Shown: positions 32,610-44,111 of the stretch, piece by piece
Layout of the letters: every line of letters starts with the position of its first letter
Numbering within the stretch: the first letter of the stretch is position 1
Assembly: GCA_037043455.1 (NCBI GenBank)
Contig: JAWPHD010001291.1
Span: forward strand, 186,001-250,000
DNA length: 64,000 bases
Direction of reading: 5' to 3'
From: Cyrtodaria siliqua
Taxonomy: Eukaryota > Mollusca > Bivalvia > Adapedonta > Hiatellidae
Position numbers and translations under genes: made by a program
The notes under the pieces: model-generated
Seen by the model: only the letters and a program-made list of their open reading frames with translations
Databases searched by the model: none
What the model was told of the DNA's origin: nothing

Positions 32610-33010
32610 CTGAGATTATTTCACTACCGAGATTGATTACAGGGAAATCCTTCACCAGATGGTAGAGATGGTAAACGAGATGGTAGAGATGGTAAGCGAG
32701 ATGGTAAACGAGATGGTAGACGTGTGGTTCTTTACACGAACGAGCATTTGCAAGTGAGTGAAAAAATAAAACACGTCTACCACCGAGTGATTTTATATTA
32801 TTTATGTATGATTTGAATCGGAATTATTGTCTTTACTGATGTAATATCGGCATATGGCGTTGACTTCAGCAACACTTTATTGACGTCATGACTCAACGTC
32901 ACAGTTAGTTATTTTTGTATTTGGAGTTAGTTATTAATACTAGCGATTATGAAAATTCTTTCATTCAGAAATCCCAATCCTTCACTCACAGAAATGTAAT
33001 AAATGGAATT
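32610..33010. mobile_element. Fold-back MITE family G, copy 2
   Basis: Matches 4690-5095 (gatggtagacgtgtggttct, atggcgttgacttcagcaac, then caacgtcacagttagttatt). The right hairpin arm is largely lost, and 'gatggtaaacga' is expanded three- to fourfold at 32660-32722. Confidence 0.7.
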
Positions 33011-33754
33011 AATCAAATCATTTAATTAAATATACAAAGAATTTCCATAATTAAAAGAAAGTATCCTTTGATAAGATTCAATTATTCGTTCCATCAATTT
33101 TAATAAGAAAACAATAATACTTCCTGTAACAAATTGTAGAGATCTACAAAATGAAAAAAAAATGCCCTTCTACAAAACGTAATTTAACTCAATAAATGAC
33201 TGTAAAGCCAGTATTTGTTTTGTTAATTGATTCACTGAGACTTTTCAGCATAAACATAGGGTCAGGTGGAGGGAATTAAAATATAAAAAAATAAAGAAAA
33301 CAGTTTTCAATCACAAAATAATCTATATTATAATCATTCAAGTAATACTGATTTCGAAAATCATATTACTTTGCCTGGATATAAAATGTTTATGATCGTT
33401 TTTAAAAAATTTAGAGTTGGACTTTGGGTAATCCTAAAAATAAATTAATTAATAATTCAAAACAAAATCTTACCTGTAATCCTTTCATTTATATCACACC
33501 ATGACACATGTAACTAAATACTGCTTTTAGGTATTTCAAGTAAATCAGAAACAGAGGTTACCAGTGTGACAAGCCAGTGTAAGTAAATCAAGTGGTAAAC
33601 CAGCTGATAAAGTGCTATATATTCTAAAGGGTTATAGGAAAGTTTTTTATTCTTTATAAATTTACAGAGCATTAATGTAGGTGCCTAGTCATATGGTTGT
33701 CATAGATGAAATATTGTGTAGCTTTGGTCCTCTACGTATGACACCAAGCAATGG
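33011..33754. other. No recognised feature
   Basis: AT-rich, no family or exon recognised. Confidence 0.4.
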
Positions 33755-34610
33755 AACTTCCTCGACGATTTCCGTAATCCAGGTATTACCGATGGAACTT
33801 CCTCGGCGATTTCCGTAATCCAGTATTACCGATGGAACTTCCTCAACGATTTCAGTAATCCAGTATTACCGATGCAACTTCCTCGACGATTTCCGTCATT
33901 CAGTATTACCGATGTAACCTCGACGATTTCCGTAATCCAGTATTACCGATGGAACTTCCTCGATGATTTCTGGATTCTCGACCATTTCTGTAATCCAGTA
34001 TTACCGATGGAACTTCCTCGACCTGTAATCCAGTATTACCGATGGAACTTCCTCGACGATTTCCGTAATCCAGTATTACCGATGGAACCTCAACGATTTC
34101 CGTAATCCAGTATTACCGATGGAACTTCCTCGATGATTTCTGGATTCTCGACCATTTCTGTAATCCAGTATTACCGATGGAACTTCCTCAACGATTTCCG
34201 TAATCCAGTATTACCGATGGAACTTCCTCAACGATTTCCGTATCGACGATTTCCGTAATCCAGTATTACCGATGGAACTTCCTCGACGACTTCCGTAATC
34301 CAGTATCACCGATGGAACTTCCTCAACGATTTCCGCAATCCAGTATTACCGATGGAACTTCCTCAACGATTTCCGTAATCCAGTATTACCGATGGAACTT
34401 CCTCAACGATTTCCGTTATCCAGTATAACCGATGGAACTTCCTCAACGATTTCAGTAATCCAGTATTACCGATGGAACTTCCTCAACGATTTCCGTAATT
34501 CAGTATTTTTAGCACTTACCGATGGAACTTCCTCAACGATTTCCGTAATCCAGTATTACCGATGGAACTTCCTCGACGATTTCCGTAATCCAGTATTTTT
34601 ACCGAAATTG
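33755..34610. repeat. 40-bp satellite, about twenty units
   Basis: Unit acgatttccgtaatccagta then ttaccgatggaacttcctcg. The unit is not a multiple of three, so the open frames across it cycle through three readings and are not coding. Some units are shortened or joined (for example 33965-33995, 34238-34250). Confidence 0.93.
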
Positions 34611-35219
34611 CAGAAGCAATTCTGATCGCACACCGAGCCAAAATGAAAAACAATATTTTGACCTTCATTTGCATATTTTTTACACTTGGGTATTATGATA
34701 TTTATGTCATAGCTTTATTTCAAGTTTTGTGGAGCGCCGTCGTCTATTGGTTGGACCCATGATTGACAAGCAAATTCGATGAATTGATATCCCCCGCCGA
34801 ATGATGTATTATCCTCGAGTGAAAGAAATGTGTTCGATTTTTTTAAATTAGCATAAATCATCACATTGATCCTTCATAAATTCAAATATCTACAAGATAT
34901 AGGTATTTTCGAAATTCATCACCATAGTAGATTTGTAAAAAAGATGTACCATTTTAAGGCATCAACTTTGATAGTGGGACTAAAGGGCTGGACTGGGTGT
35001 AATATTAGCAGGTGTACATAATATAGTAATAAATGTAATATACAAGAAATGTAGAATTGTATATCAATGATTACTTTTTAATTACCTGGCCATGTGATAT
35101 TTATCGACTGATTACTTTCTATAATTACTACGGCTATTATCATTTCTTGTATTTGGCTCAAGTTTGGCTTGCTTTAAAACTAATCAAACTGTCGTTAATA
35201 TAAACACTCAACCCAAGTT
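34611..35219. other. No recognised feature
   Basis: Nothing beyond AT-rich sequence. Confidence 0.4.
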
Positions 35220-35510
35220 TGACATGTGACCCAGGGGCGGAGCCAGATTTGACCCCAGTGTCACCTTTGAACAAACTTGGTAGAGGACCAGAAGCTGAGT
35301 GTAAATACAAAATATTAAACCTTTGACTCTTGTAGTTTTAAAGAAGAAGATTTTTAAAGTTTTTCCCTATATATAAGTCTATTTAAAACTGTGACCCCTG
35401 TTGCGGAGCCAAATTTGACCCCAGGGTCATCATTTGAACAAAAGATCTATAATCTGATAATAAATAAAAAATATTAAACCTTTATAAGTCTATGTAAAAC
35501 TGATCCTACA
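35220..35510 (+). mobile_element. Helentron-like fragment, two units
   Basis: 'cggagccagatttgacccca' and 'cggagccaaatttgacccca', each with gtcaccatttgaac-like sequence; same family as 40866-42596. No terminal hairpin here. Confidence 0.6.
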
Positions 35511-35749
35511 AGGGACCCTAAGCTCCCAATTAAAGAAAAATTAAACCCATGAACCAAGTTTTCTTTTCAGATTTTTATTATTTTTTCAAAAATTTAAAAA
35601 AAATAAAAATAAAAAATAAAAAAATATTTCTTTTCTAGAAAAACTGAACCCATCAACCAACGTTTCTCATGGGAAAAAAATCAAATAATTAAATAAAAAT
35701 AAATAAAATTAAAATATGCCTCCAGTGAGAGTTGAACCTAAAAAGAAAT
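35511..35749. repeat. A-rich low-complexity DNA
   Basis: Runs of aaataaaaa between 35580 and 35710. Confidence 0.7.
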
Positions 35750-36500
35750 ATATAAAGATCGGACAGGGAAAGTAGCATTCAAGGAGGACAGTCAACCACA
35801 AAACACAGAAACAAACATGGAAACAGCTATAGACAAACAAGAAGGCAAAAGTAATAATAAAAGTAAACGACATCACAAACACAAAAGGGTTGACAATAGG
35901 GCTACCGCCTTGGAACGGTCAGTGGCAAAGTAGGTCACTGGGGGTTTAAACCGGTTCTAGGGTGCACCAAACCTCACACTTACCCTACTGTCATCCCATT
36001 AAAACAGGAAAGTGTATTTAAAGAAATCCCCCGCATGATCTAATCTCTAACCAACAAGGCAGCATCAATAGGCAATATAAGTAAAACACAAATATGCTCG
36101 TGTAAATATAATACAAAAAAACAATAGCCTAGAAAGCCACAATGAAGGTACTCAATGACTTTGCAGAAGCCAGAGCAGTAAGAGAATACACCATTAAGGG
36201 CACGACAAGAAAGATCATGGACAAACATCAAACGCCACCGTCCCAATGGGCTTTAGGTAGGCGTCATCATAGGGTCCACAGCCTGTCCGGTCATCGTACA
36301 ATTAAAGAGGAAAGCATAGTGGCGAACTATAAAAGGGTCCACCACCAAGCATGCAGTACGTTGCAAAATGATAGGGTCATAACCTCTTTTGATAAACTTT
36401 TTGACAAGTTTAACAAAGATACCGGTAGTATGAAAGTGATCATGACCAAGAATCTTACGAAGTTTATAAATCACAACACCATAGAAGTCAGGTTGTGATA
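35750..36500 (-). pseudogene. Possible 3' part of a decayed retroelement
   Basis: Two minus-strand open frames lie in series: 36474-36253 (MIYKLRKILGHDHFHTTGIF, then VKLVKKFIKRGYDPIILQRT) and 36246-36040 (MGRWRLMFVHDLSCRALNGV onward), followed by about 290 bp of non-coding sequence. The same DNA is open for 118 codons on the plus strand. Composition is less AT-rich than the surroundings. The downstream part (plus: cttggaacggtcagtggcaa) resembles a repeat I associate with molluscan genomes, but I cannot name the family. No RT or integrase motif is visible. Confidence 0.35.
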
Positions 36501-36599
36501 GTCCCTAACCCTAACGACCTGAATAATTCAAGGGGACATTTATCAATTTAAGGGCAATAACTCCGGATGAATGGACGGACTGACGTCAAATTAATATTC

Positions 36600-36760
36600 G
36601 GCGGGGGATAAAAAGTGGTGGGTTCGATTCCCACCATGACCATTGTGCTACGTCCCTGAGCAAGACACTTTATCTGCATTTGCTTAGTACTGGTTTTACC
36701 AGGAAGACAACGAGAGTGATTAAAATAAGTTCAGTGAGATTTCATTACAATCATTTTTAC
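36600..36760 (+). mobile_element. 5'-truncated tRNA-derived SINE
   Basis: B-box gtgggttcgattcccaccat followed by ctacgtccctgagcaagaca, ctttatct. The 'gagcaagacactt' segment is common to several animal SINE superfamilies. The A-box side is missing. Confidence 0.6.
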
Positions 36761-37189
36761 AAACTAAGACTGTCACTGAAGGTGATGAATATCCACTCTT
36801 TCTGACCAGTTATGTGTATATGAAGTTTGGGAACAACCCATTCATAAATTTTTGAGGAATGCAAGTAACATAAATGTGTGACGCGATGGGACGTTAGGGA
36901 AAGCATGATTCCTATATAGATCACACTTCTCTTTGTGAAAACGAGGGTATAATAAGTTTAAACTGAGTTATGTGATAACATTTCATATAACCCTTTAAGT
37001 CACAAACACTTTGGTAACAACAAAGAGTCATTATTCTATGACAAATATCATGATGAGTTCAGCAGTTTGACACAATGCCCTATTTTCATCCACCTTATTA
37101 ATGCCTTTTTAAGAATCACCTAAAATAAAAAAGTTTTGTTCATGAGTTTTTAATGGGAAACACAGAAATCTTGATGTATTTATCAAGAA
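36761..37189. other. No recognised feature
   Basis: Nothing supportable. Confidence 0.4.
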
Positions 37190-37500
37190 TTAAATAATAT
37201 ATATTAATCCAGTATTATATAATTTTAACTTTAAACTGCATATATTTTAAAAAAAGATAAAATTTGTTCTGCATTATTCTACAATGTTTAAATGTATCAT
37301 TAACGCAATATATATAATCACCAATTAGTAATATGCAAATATAATTTATAATAACTATTTAATATGCAAATATAATTTATAATCACTTTTCAAACAATAA
37401 ATATTCAACGATTGCAAATGTGAAGAAGTATTGTAGAAAAATTAACGAGATACTGCAAGTTTTGAAAAGAGAATCTTGAGATTGCAGTCTGTCCCTTAAA
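37190..37500 (-). mobile_element. MITE family D copy
   Basis: atattaatccagtattatat at one end and gagaatcttgagattgcagt, ctgtcccttaaa at the other. 'aatatgcaaatataatttat' is duplicated at 37335-37385. Confidence 0.65.
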
Positions 37501-38389
37501 ATATTTAATATAGCACCACGCCCCTGCCCCCTCCCCACCCCCTGCCACTCCCCAGCACCCCCCTCTCCACCCCCCCTCTCCAATGACCTCGCTCCAACAC
37601 CTCATGCCCCACCACTCTGAGGCCTGCTTTGCTTAACTGCAATTAAAATATCCATTAAAGAATTGTAGGATTTTAGATGTGTGGGGTGGGGGCCAGGCTA
37701 TGTTTTGGGGCTGCCCACCTCCACCCCAAACCCCTGGCTGCCCTGGATCTATGCCCGCTACATGCTTTAACTACCATCAAAAACTCCATTATAGAATATC
37801 CTCTTCCATTCATTTAGTTGTTTATCTTTTGTCAACATATCCATGAAACTCCCACTGTTTATTGTGCATGTTTTGTATGTTGGGACACAAACTCTGCATT
37901 AAACAAATATGAACTCCATGCATGTGTATATTACACCCTTCAACATTAATATTCTTATCTTCTGATGAACAAGTTAAGCAACTGCTGTTTTGTGCCAATT
38001 AAAGAAGGAGGGGGAAAAAAAGCTTCTAGAGAAACAGATAACGAGTTAACAGACAGGCCCTAAATAAAATGGTTGGAATGTTTCTTGTTTAAGTATTGGA
38101 ATTTTTTACACTTGCTCTGTTTTGTATTTCAACACTCAGTCTTGTTTACATAAGGTTCCTGTATGCCTACATTCTGGCATGATATCCAGATACATGGGTA
38201 CTAGAATATGTTTCCCCACCTCCCACTCCCCCTCCCCTCCACACCCACCACCACCACCAAACACACTTTAAATGATCGATGATGAAACGTGTTGGATTTC
38301 CTGAAAAGTAGCCTAAAAAACTGGGTAGAGAACATGATTGTTTTTCTCGTCAATAATTACTGTTGTTTTTTTCTTCACAAATTACAATG
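37501..38389. other. C-rich tracts, otherwise nothing recognised
   Basis: Pyrimidine-rich stretches at 37515-37610 and 38210-38265 produce Gly-rich open frames on the other strand that are not genes. Confidence 0.45.
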
Positions 38390-38890
38390 GCCGCTCAGTG
38401 GATCAAGCCTTGTGCTTTAGAGCTTCACACCTCTAACCCTGCATGGCTGTGTGGGTGTTTCCCCCCCTCCACCCCCCACCCACCCCCCGAGTACTGAATA
38501 CTCTCTAATTCAGACCCTAGTACTGAATACTCCTTCATATTAGACCCGAGTACTGAATAATATTTAACATGAATTTCTTCATAAAAATTAACCAATTTGC
38601 TATTAATTCGTCTAATTTGATGAAGATGTGATATAAAAGGACATTTAAAACTGTATTAAAGGCTTATGCATACTGAATACTAAATAATGTAATTTGTAGG
38701 TACTGGTACCCGGGTCGTGGGTACTGAATGCTCTCTAAATTTGCCCTGAATACTGCGTACTGGGGGGAAACAGCCCCGGCTGTGGCATGTCTATTTGGAA
38801 TTGTTCATCCTTTATCCCATCCCCTGCTGAGGTAGCTGTCACAATACGACATGATCCGTGAACAGGACGTTAAACCACATTTCCTTATTT
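38390..38890 (+). mobile_element. SINE-like family C copy, interrupted by a hAT-like MITE
   Basis: Head ggccgctcagtggatcaagc (A-box-like), then ttgtgctttagagcttcaca; after the insertion, tgctgaggtagctgtcacaa and a tail gaacaggacgttaaaccaca. Forward orientation; the most complete family C copy in the window. Confidence 0.7.
38453..38777. mobile_element. hAT-like MITE with 8-bp target duplication
   Basis: Ends GGGTGTTTCCCCCC and, reversed, GGGGCTGTTTCCCCCC. Flanks GGCTGTGT (38445-38452) and GGCTGTGG (38778-38785). The interior is made of 'gagtactgaatactc'-type palindromic repeats. 325 bp. Confidence 0.7.
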
Positions 38891-39259
38891 TCCAAATCGG
38901 CCACTTGATTTATATGCCAGCCCAAATCCCACTTTTTGTACACTGATAAAACAAGAAAACTGTGTACAAAGTATCACAGGCCCGCTAGAACATTTGAACA
39001 TGAACACCTTTGTTTCATTGTACGGAAATAAAATCTGGGCGCACCAGACGCAATTAATGTTGTTCAATTAACAAAATTTCCTAACTTATAATAGACGTCA
39101 TTGCATTCCGCGATTTTATAAGTTGATGTTAAGATTTGAAAACACCAATTGCTTGTTGGTATATCTATAAATGGAGAGTTTTTCGTTTATATTTTTAGCT
39201 GACCCTTTAAAATATGCAAATCTGATTACTTTCAACTGTCTAATCTAAATACAAGGCCA
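38891..39259. other. No recognised feature
   Basis: Nothing supportable. Confidence 0.4.
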
Positions 39260-39705
39260 CCGCCACGGGCTGTCTCTCTTTCTGAGGTTTTATTTATTCA
39301 CAACGAGGGTTTGTTTTGTTGGGGTCATTAGTGGGGTGGGGCCCGGTGAATGTTCTTACAAAGTATCAAAGCAATACCGTTGATGGTATTGGAGATATAT
39401 ACCTTCCAAAAAAAATTAACAAAAATATTTAACTAAGAAAATTTGACTAAGTTCTGTTGTCTTTAAAGTCAAGGTCATTGGTGTAGTGGGGCTTAGTGAA
39501 AGTGTAAGATGTTACCCCAGTGAATGTTCATACAAAGTTTCAAAGCAATACCTTTGACGGTACCTTTGACGGTATTGGAGATATATACCTTTCAAAAAAA
39601 AAAATAACCAAGTGTGGACGGCGCCGTTGCCTTTGCCTTCGTCACCGCCGCCGGAAAAGTGATCCCTATGTCTCGCTTTTTTCTTCGAAAAGGCGAGACA
39701 AAAAT
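39260..39705 (+). mobile_element. Helentron-like element
   Basis: Two units (gtgaatgttcttacaaagta, 'gtgaatgttcatacaaagtt', each followed by ttggagatatatacctt), then gtgtggacggcgccgttgcc and a terminal hairpin at about 39669-39697 with arms GTCTCGC / GCGAGAC before an A-run. The overlapping Arg-rich open frame is read through this GC-rich end and is not a gene. Confidence 0.65.
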
Positions 39706-40191
39706 AATGAATACAATAACTACATGGTAAGAAAACATAAAAACAATATATTAAGACATAGATGGGTAATGTCAGTTGTTTTTGTATCACGATATAATGG
39801 TATACGGATACATCGTATCACGATATATTGTTTTATATTTGTCCAAAGTGTTTGTAAGTTATGCCATTTAATGCAATTTATTTATTTATTCATTGTGTTA
39901 ATATGTGCGTAAATTTGATTATTTGCAAATTAATTCTTAAAACAATGTGTAAACCAAACATTTGATCTGCAAATAAATTCTTAAAACAGTGTGTATTAAC
40001 TTGTATTTCTCTATCTTAGTTGAAGTATTATGAACATTACCAGAAACTATGCTCATGTTACATCAAATAATGGTGAGAATATTGAATTAACACAAGTTAT
40101 TAACACACTTGTTAATATGTTTGTTTGTTTTGGACTTTATCAGTTACTTCGAAATTGTTAAAAAATTAAAACAAATTAAACGGTGTTACTC
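39706..40191. other. No recognised feature
   Basis: 'aaattaattcttaaaacaat' occurs twice (39928, 39970). Nothing else. Confidence 0.4.
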
Positions 40192-40203
40192 TTGTTCTGA
40201 ACT

Positions 40204-40371
40204 CTATCCAGCTGGCTTGCGGAACGTCGGTGGTTCTACCCAGGTGCCCGCCCGTGCATGAAAATTGCCCGGAGGGGCACCTGGGGTCTTCCTCCACCAG
40301 TGGAAGCTGGAAAGTCGCCATATGACCGTAGCTGTTGGTGCGACTATAAAATCCAATTCAATTCAATTCAA
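40204..40371 (+). mobile_element. 5'-truncated family S6 SINE with perfect 12-bp target duplication
   Basis: Starts ctatccagctggcttgcgga, runs through ggtcttcctccaccagtgga and gctgttggtgcgactataaa to an (attca)n tail. Flanks ttgttctgaact at 40192-40203 and 40372-40383. The promoter head is missing, so this copy is dead on arrival. Confidence 0.9.
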
Positions 40372-40383
40372 TTGTTCTGAACT

Positions 40384-40865
40384 GAAGTCTACTATCCCAG
40401 AAACTACATGTACTGACAAACTGCACTATATCCCTGTGCTATTAATGCGCAGATTATCTGCGAGAACCAGTTACTGCGTTTATTAATTACCGCGTTGAAC
40501 CCCATTCTGAATCGTCTAAAAATAAACTGATACTGCGGTGGGTCCCTATTCTATTTAAATACTATTACTATACCATAGCGAAAAGATTGAGAACCACCTA
40601 TTACGTAGTTTCGAAAAAAACTAAAGAAACTCTTCAATTACTTCCTCTCCATATCAAACTAAAGTAAAACCCAGGATAAATAAATCCTGTCGCTGTAGCG
40701 GCAGGCAATAAATGTATAGAATAACATTTTTAAATTACATGAAGTTATTGGTTAGAAAGACTTATTGAATAAAAATTATAAATAAACTACTTGTTTAACT
40801 CTAAAACTAATATTAAGGCACACTGTTTACAAAATGTTAACAATTAAAAAAAAATATGGCAGTTC
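40384..40865. other. No recognised feature
   Basis: Nothing supportable. Confidence 0.4.
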
Positions 40866-42596
40866 AAAACAAGAGGGCCAAACTGGCCCTAAATCGATCA
40901 CCTGAGGATTTGCAATGATGAAAAAAAATCCTCTCACAAATGCTGATTGAAGATGTTTTTAATTCTTTCCTTATGTAAGTCTTTATGTAAGTCTTTACAT
41001 AAGTCTATGTAAAAACATGCAAAATCTCTACATACAAACTTTGACCAAGGGGTTTCAGACATCTTTGACCCCAGGGACTTAAAATGAGCAAACTTGATAG
41101 ACCAGGGTTTAGCGGTCATTAATAATAATAAAGAACAAGAGAACAAGAGGGCCTGTGGATGCTAAAACGGTTCTTATATCAAGGGGTTTCATCATTTTTA
41201 CAAGTGCAAAACACAACAACACCCTCAACCGAAATTTAAACCCACAACTCCATTCTAACAATTGAAAAGTAGTTTTTTTAAGATGCACAATCTTTATATA
41301 CAAACTTTAGAAAACTTAACAAAAAGAAAAAAAAACTCAAGTGGGATTTAAACCCACAGCCCTAGCTTCCCAGTGTACAAGAAGTAATTCAAAGATTTTT
41401 CTATGGGGGCCATCTTGGATGTCACGTTTAACTTATTTTAGCAAATTTGAAAAACATTCATCTAAGGATCATCCATGTGAAGTTTAGTCAAAAGTGGCAA
41501 AGCTGTTTCTGAGAAGACAATTTTTTAAAAAATGTCCTTATGTAAGTCTTCGTAAAACGTGACCTCTAGGGCGGGGCCAAATGTGACCCCAGAACCACCA
41601 TTTGAACAAGCGAGGTAGACGACCATAAACTTATAGTAAATGCAAAAATTTAAACCTCTGGCTCTTGTAGTTTTTGAGAAGAAGATTGTTTAAGTTTTTG
41701 CCTATACAAGTCTATGTAAAACATGTGACCCCTGGGGCGAGGCCAAATGTGACCCCAGGGTCACCATTTGAACAAACTTGGTGAAGGACCATAAGCTGAT
41801 AGTAAATGCAAAATATTAAACCTATGGCTCTTGTAGTTTTGGAGAAGAAGATTTTTTAAGTTTTTGCCTATACAAGTCTATGTAAAACATGTGACCCAGG
41901 GGCAGGGCAAATGTGACCCCAGGGCCACCATTTGATCAAACTTGGTGAAAGACCATCAGCTGATAGTAAATGCAAAATATTAAACCTCTGGTTCCTGTAG
42001 TTTCAGAGAAGAAGATTTTTTTGATTTTTTTCCTATATAAGTTCATAATTGTGACCCCCGGGGCGGGGCGGGGCCAAATTTGACCCTGGTCACCATTTGA
42101 ACAAACTTACTAGAGGACTATAAGCTGATACTACAAGTAATACATGAGAGCTCTGTGCCTTGTGGTTTCAGAGAAGTAGAATTTTTCCTATACAAGCCTA
42201 TGAAAAACATGCAAAATCTCAATATACAAACTTCGGACCCCCGGGGCACGACCATTTTTTACCTCGGGGACTTCATTTGAGCAAAATTGATAATCTAGGC
42301 ATTGGCGCTCATTTTAAAAGAAAAACTGTCGAAATCTGTCCAGCAGTTCTTGAGAAGATGATTTTTTTAAATTTTTGACCATATATGGTAATGGCGGCCA
42401 TCTTGGATGTCATACTGACCTAATTTTAACAAATCTAAAAAGTATTCACCTAAGGATCATCCATGTGAAGTTTGGTCAAAATTGGCCAGGCGGTTTCTGA
42501 GAAGAAGTTGTTTGAAGCAAAAGTTAAAGACGGACGGACGACAGACGAAGACTGATCCCAATAGATCACCTGGAGCCTTCTGCTCAGGTGATCTAA
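40866..42596 (+). mobile_element. Near-complete Helentron-like/pearl-type element
   Basis: 5' side: acaagagggccaaactggcc, then atcgatcacctgagg. Core: about four diverged units of 165 bp (gaccccagggtcaccatttg, then aacaaacttggt, then gtagttttggagaagaagat) between 41550 and 42180. 3' side: gacggacggacgacagacg and a hairpin at 42563-42595 with arms TAGATCACCT / AGGTGATCTA. The 5' atcacctgagg and the 3' caggtgat are inverted relative to each other, as expected for Helentron ends. A second 'acaagagggcctg' at 41145 suggests a nested or duplicated 5' end. No coding. Confidence 0.7.
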
Positions 42597-42937
42597 AAAT
42601 GCAAATAATCATGATTGAACATGCTCATCAAGACACACATTTTATGTCCCTATCATCAATTCAATATGTGCATGGGTTGTGCATGTTGGTGGGGGGGTTG
42701 GGGGGGAAATACTCAATTTCGAGAATAAAATGTGTCCATTCTTTGTAGCAAAATATAACGTGCCCATTACATTTATAAAACAGTTAAACAACTGAATTTA
42801 AACATAAAATGTTACCAGTCTGGTTCATAAATCTCTGTCGCTCCTGGCCACAATCATACCATATATGTTACAGCCCTATACTCCCAGATGTGGAATTCAT
42901 TAACAGCAAAAGTGATAAACTGCCATAATTTGTCACC
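42597..42937. other. No recognised feature
   Basis: Short G-run near 42690; otherwise nothing. Confidence 0.4.
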
Positions 42938-43495
42938 AGAGATATACAACAAACCATTCCAGCTAGGTATATTTACAACACGCCATTCCAGTAATATACA
43001 ACAAGTCATTCCAGCTAAGCCGGTGTTACAACAAACCATTCCAGCAAGGCAGATAGCTAAGTATATATATACAACAAGCCATTCCAGCTAAGCCGGTACA
43101 CAACAAACCATTCAAGCTTAGCCGGTACACAACAAACCATTCCAGCAAAGCAGATAGCTAAGCAGATATACAACAAACCATTCCAGCTGAACATATATAC
43201 AACAAGCCGTTCCAGCTAAGCCGGTATACAACAAACCATTGCAGCTAGGAAGATATACAACAGACCATTACAGATAAGCAGAATTTCCAACAAACCATTG
43301 CAGTTAAGCAAAATATACAACAAACCATTGCATATATGCACAATATACAACAAACCATTGCAGCTAGGCAGAATGTACAACAAACCATTGCAGCTAAACA
43401 GAATATACAACAAACTATTCCAGCTGAACAGAATATACAACAAACCATTCCAGATAAGCCAAATATACAACAAACCATTGCTGCTAAGCAGAATA
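42938..43495. repeat. Tandem array of about 30-bp units, about eighteen copies
   Basis: Units of the form atacaacaaaccattgcagc then taagcagaat, with two subtypes (cagctaagccggtac early, cagctaagcagaat late). Long open frames on both strands follow the repeat and are not genes. Confidence 0.9.
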
Positions 43496-43601
43496 AATTG
43501 GGTGGTAAATAAAAATAGGAAGTAGGATAAATCTATATATCGACATGCTGAAAATTTCAGAACTAACTGAATTTATTTACGATTTTCGTATTTTCTGCTG
43601 T

Positions 43602-43801
43602 CCCAGCAACAATGAGTTTTTAAATTAAATAGGAAAAGCCCTATCAAGAAGTGTTTGACGGTAAAATATTTATTTCTCAAAACGTAGGTAGTTTGATTTA
43701 TCCAGCAACAATAAGTTTTTAAATTAAATAGGAAAAGCCCTATCAAGATGTGTTTGACGGTAAAATATTTATTTCTCAAAACGTAGGTAGTTTGATTTAT
43801 C
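43602..43801. repeat. Direct duplication of about 98 bp
   Basis: ccagcaacaatgagttttta through aacgtaggtagtttgattta occurs twice with two or three differences. Confidence 0.92.
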
Positions 43802-44111
43802 ACCAAAAATATCCAGTACCAATGATACATTATATATGTAAGGATTCTCAAAGTTGTTCATGTAAATGCTGGAAATATAACTAGAATATAGGTCCCAGCA
43901 AAATTCCTATATTACTCGTAATAATAATAATTCGAACACCGATGACTGGAACTCTGGAACCAAACCACTGATAGCTTTTACTATGTAGTTCACACCTTAT
44001 ATTCCCACGCAAATTGATTTTGCAAACCTACTAATTACCTTTGAAGTGGTTGTTATTTTCACAACTTTTCCAGGTGATCGTCAATGATCAACTCCAATTA
44101 TGGAGCGACTA

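Noticed and set aside
33872..34625. Two 77-codon open frames
   Set aside because: They lie in the 40-bp satellite, whose length is not a multiple of three, so the frames are accidental.
36142..36498. 118-codon plus-strand frame as the gene of this block
   Set aside because: The minus-strand readings look more protein-like; the plus frame is probably the open antisense of them, though neither is proven.
39520..39912. 130-codon Arg/Lys-rich frame
   Set aside because: It is read through the GC-rich end and hairpin of a Helentron-like element into unrelated AT-rich DNA; there is no family match or splice context.
42938..43495. Regularly spaced repeats that could be read as a CRISPR-like array
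   Set aside because: There are no unique spacers between constant repeats; the whole unit repeats with drift. The genome is eukaryotic and no cas-like gene is near.
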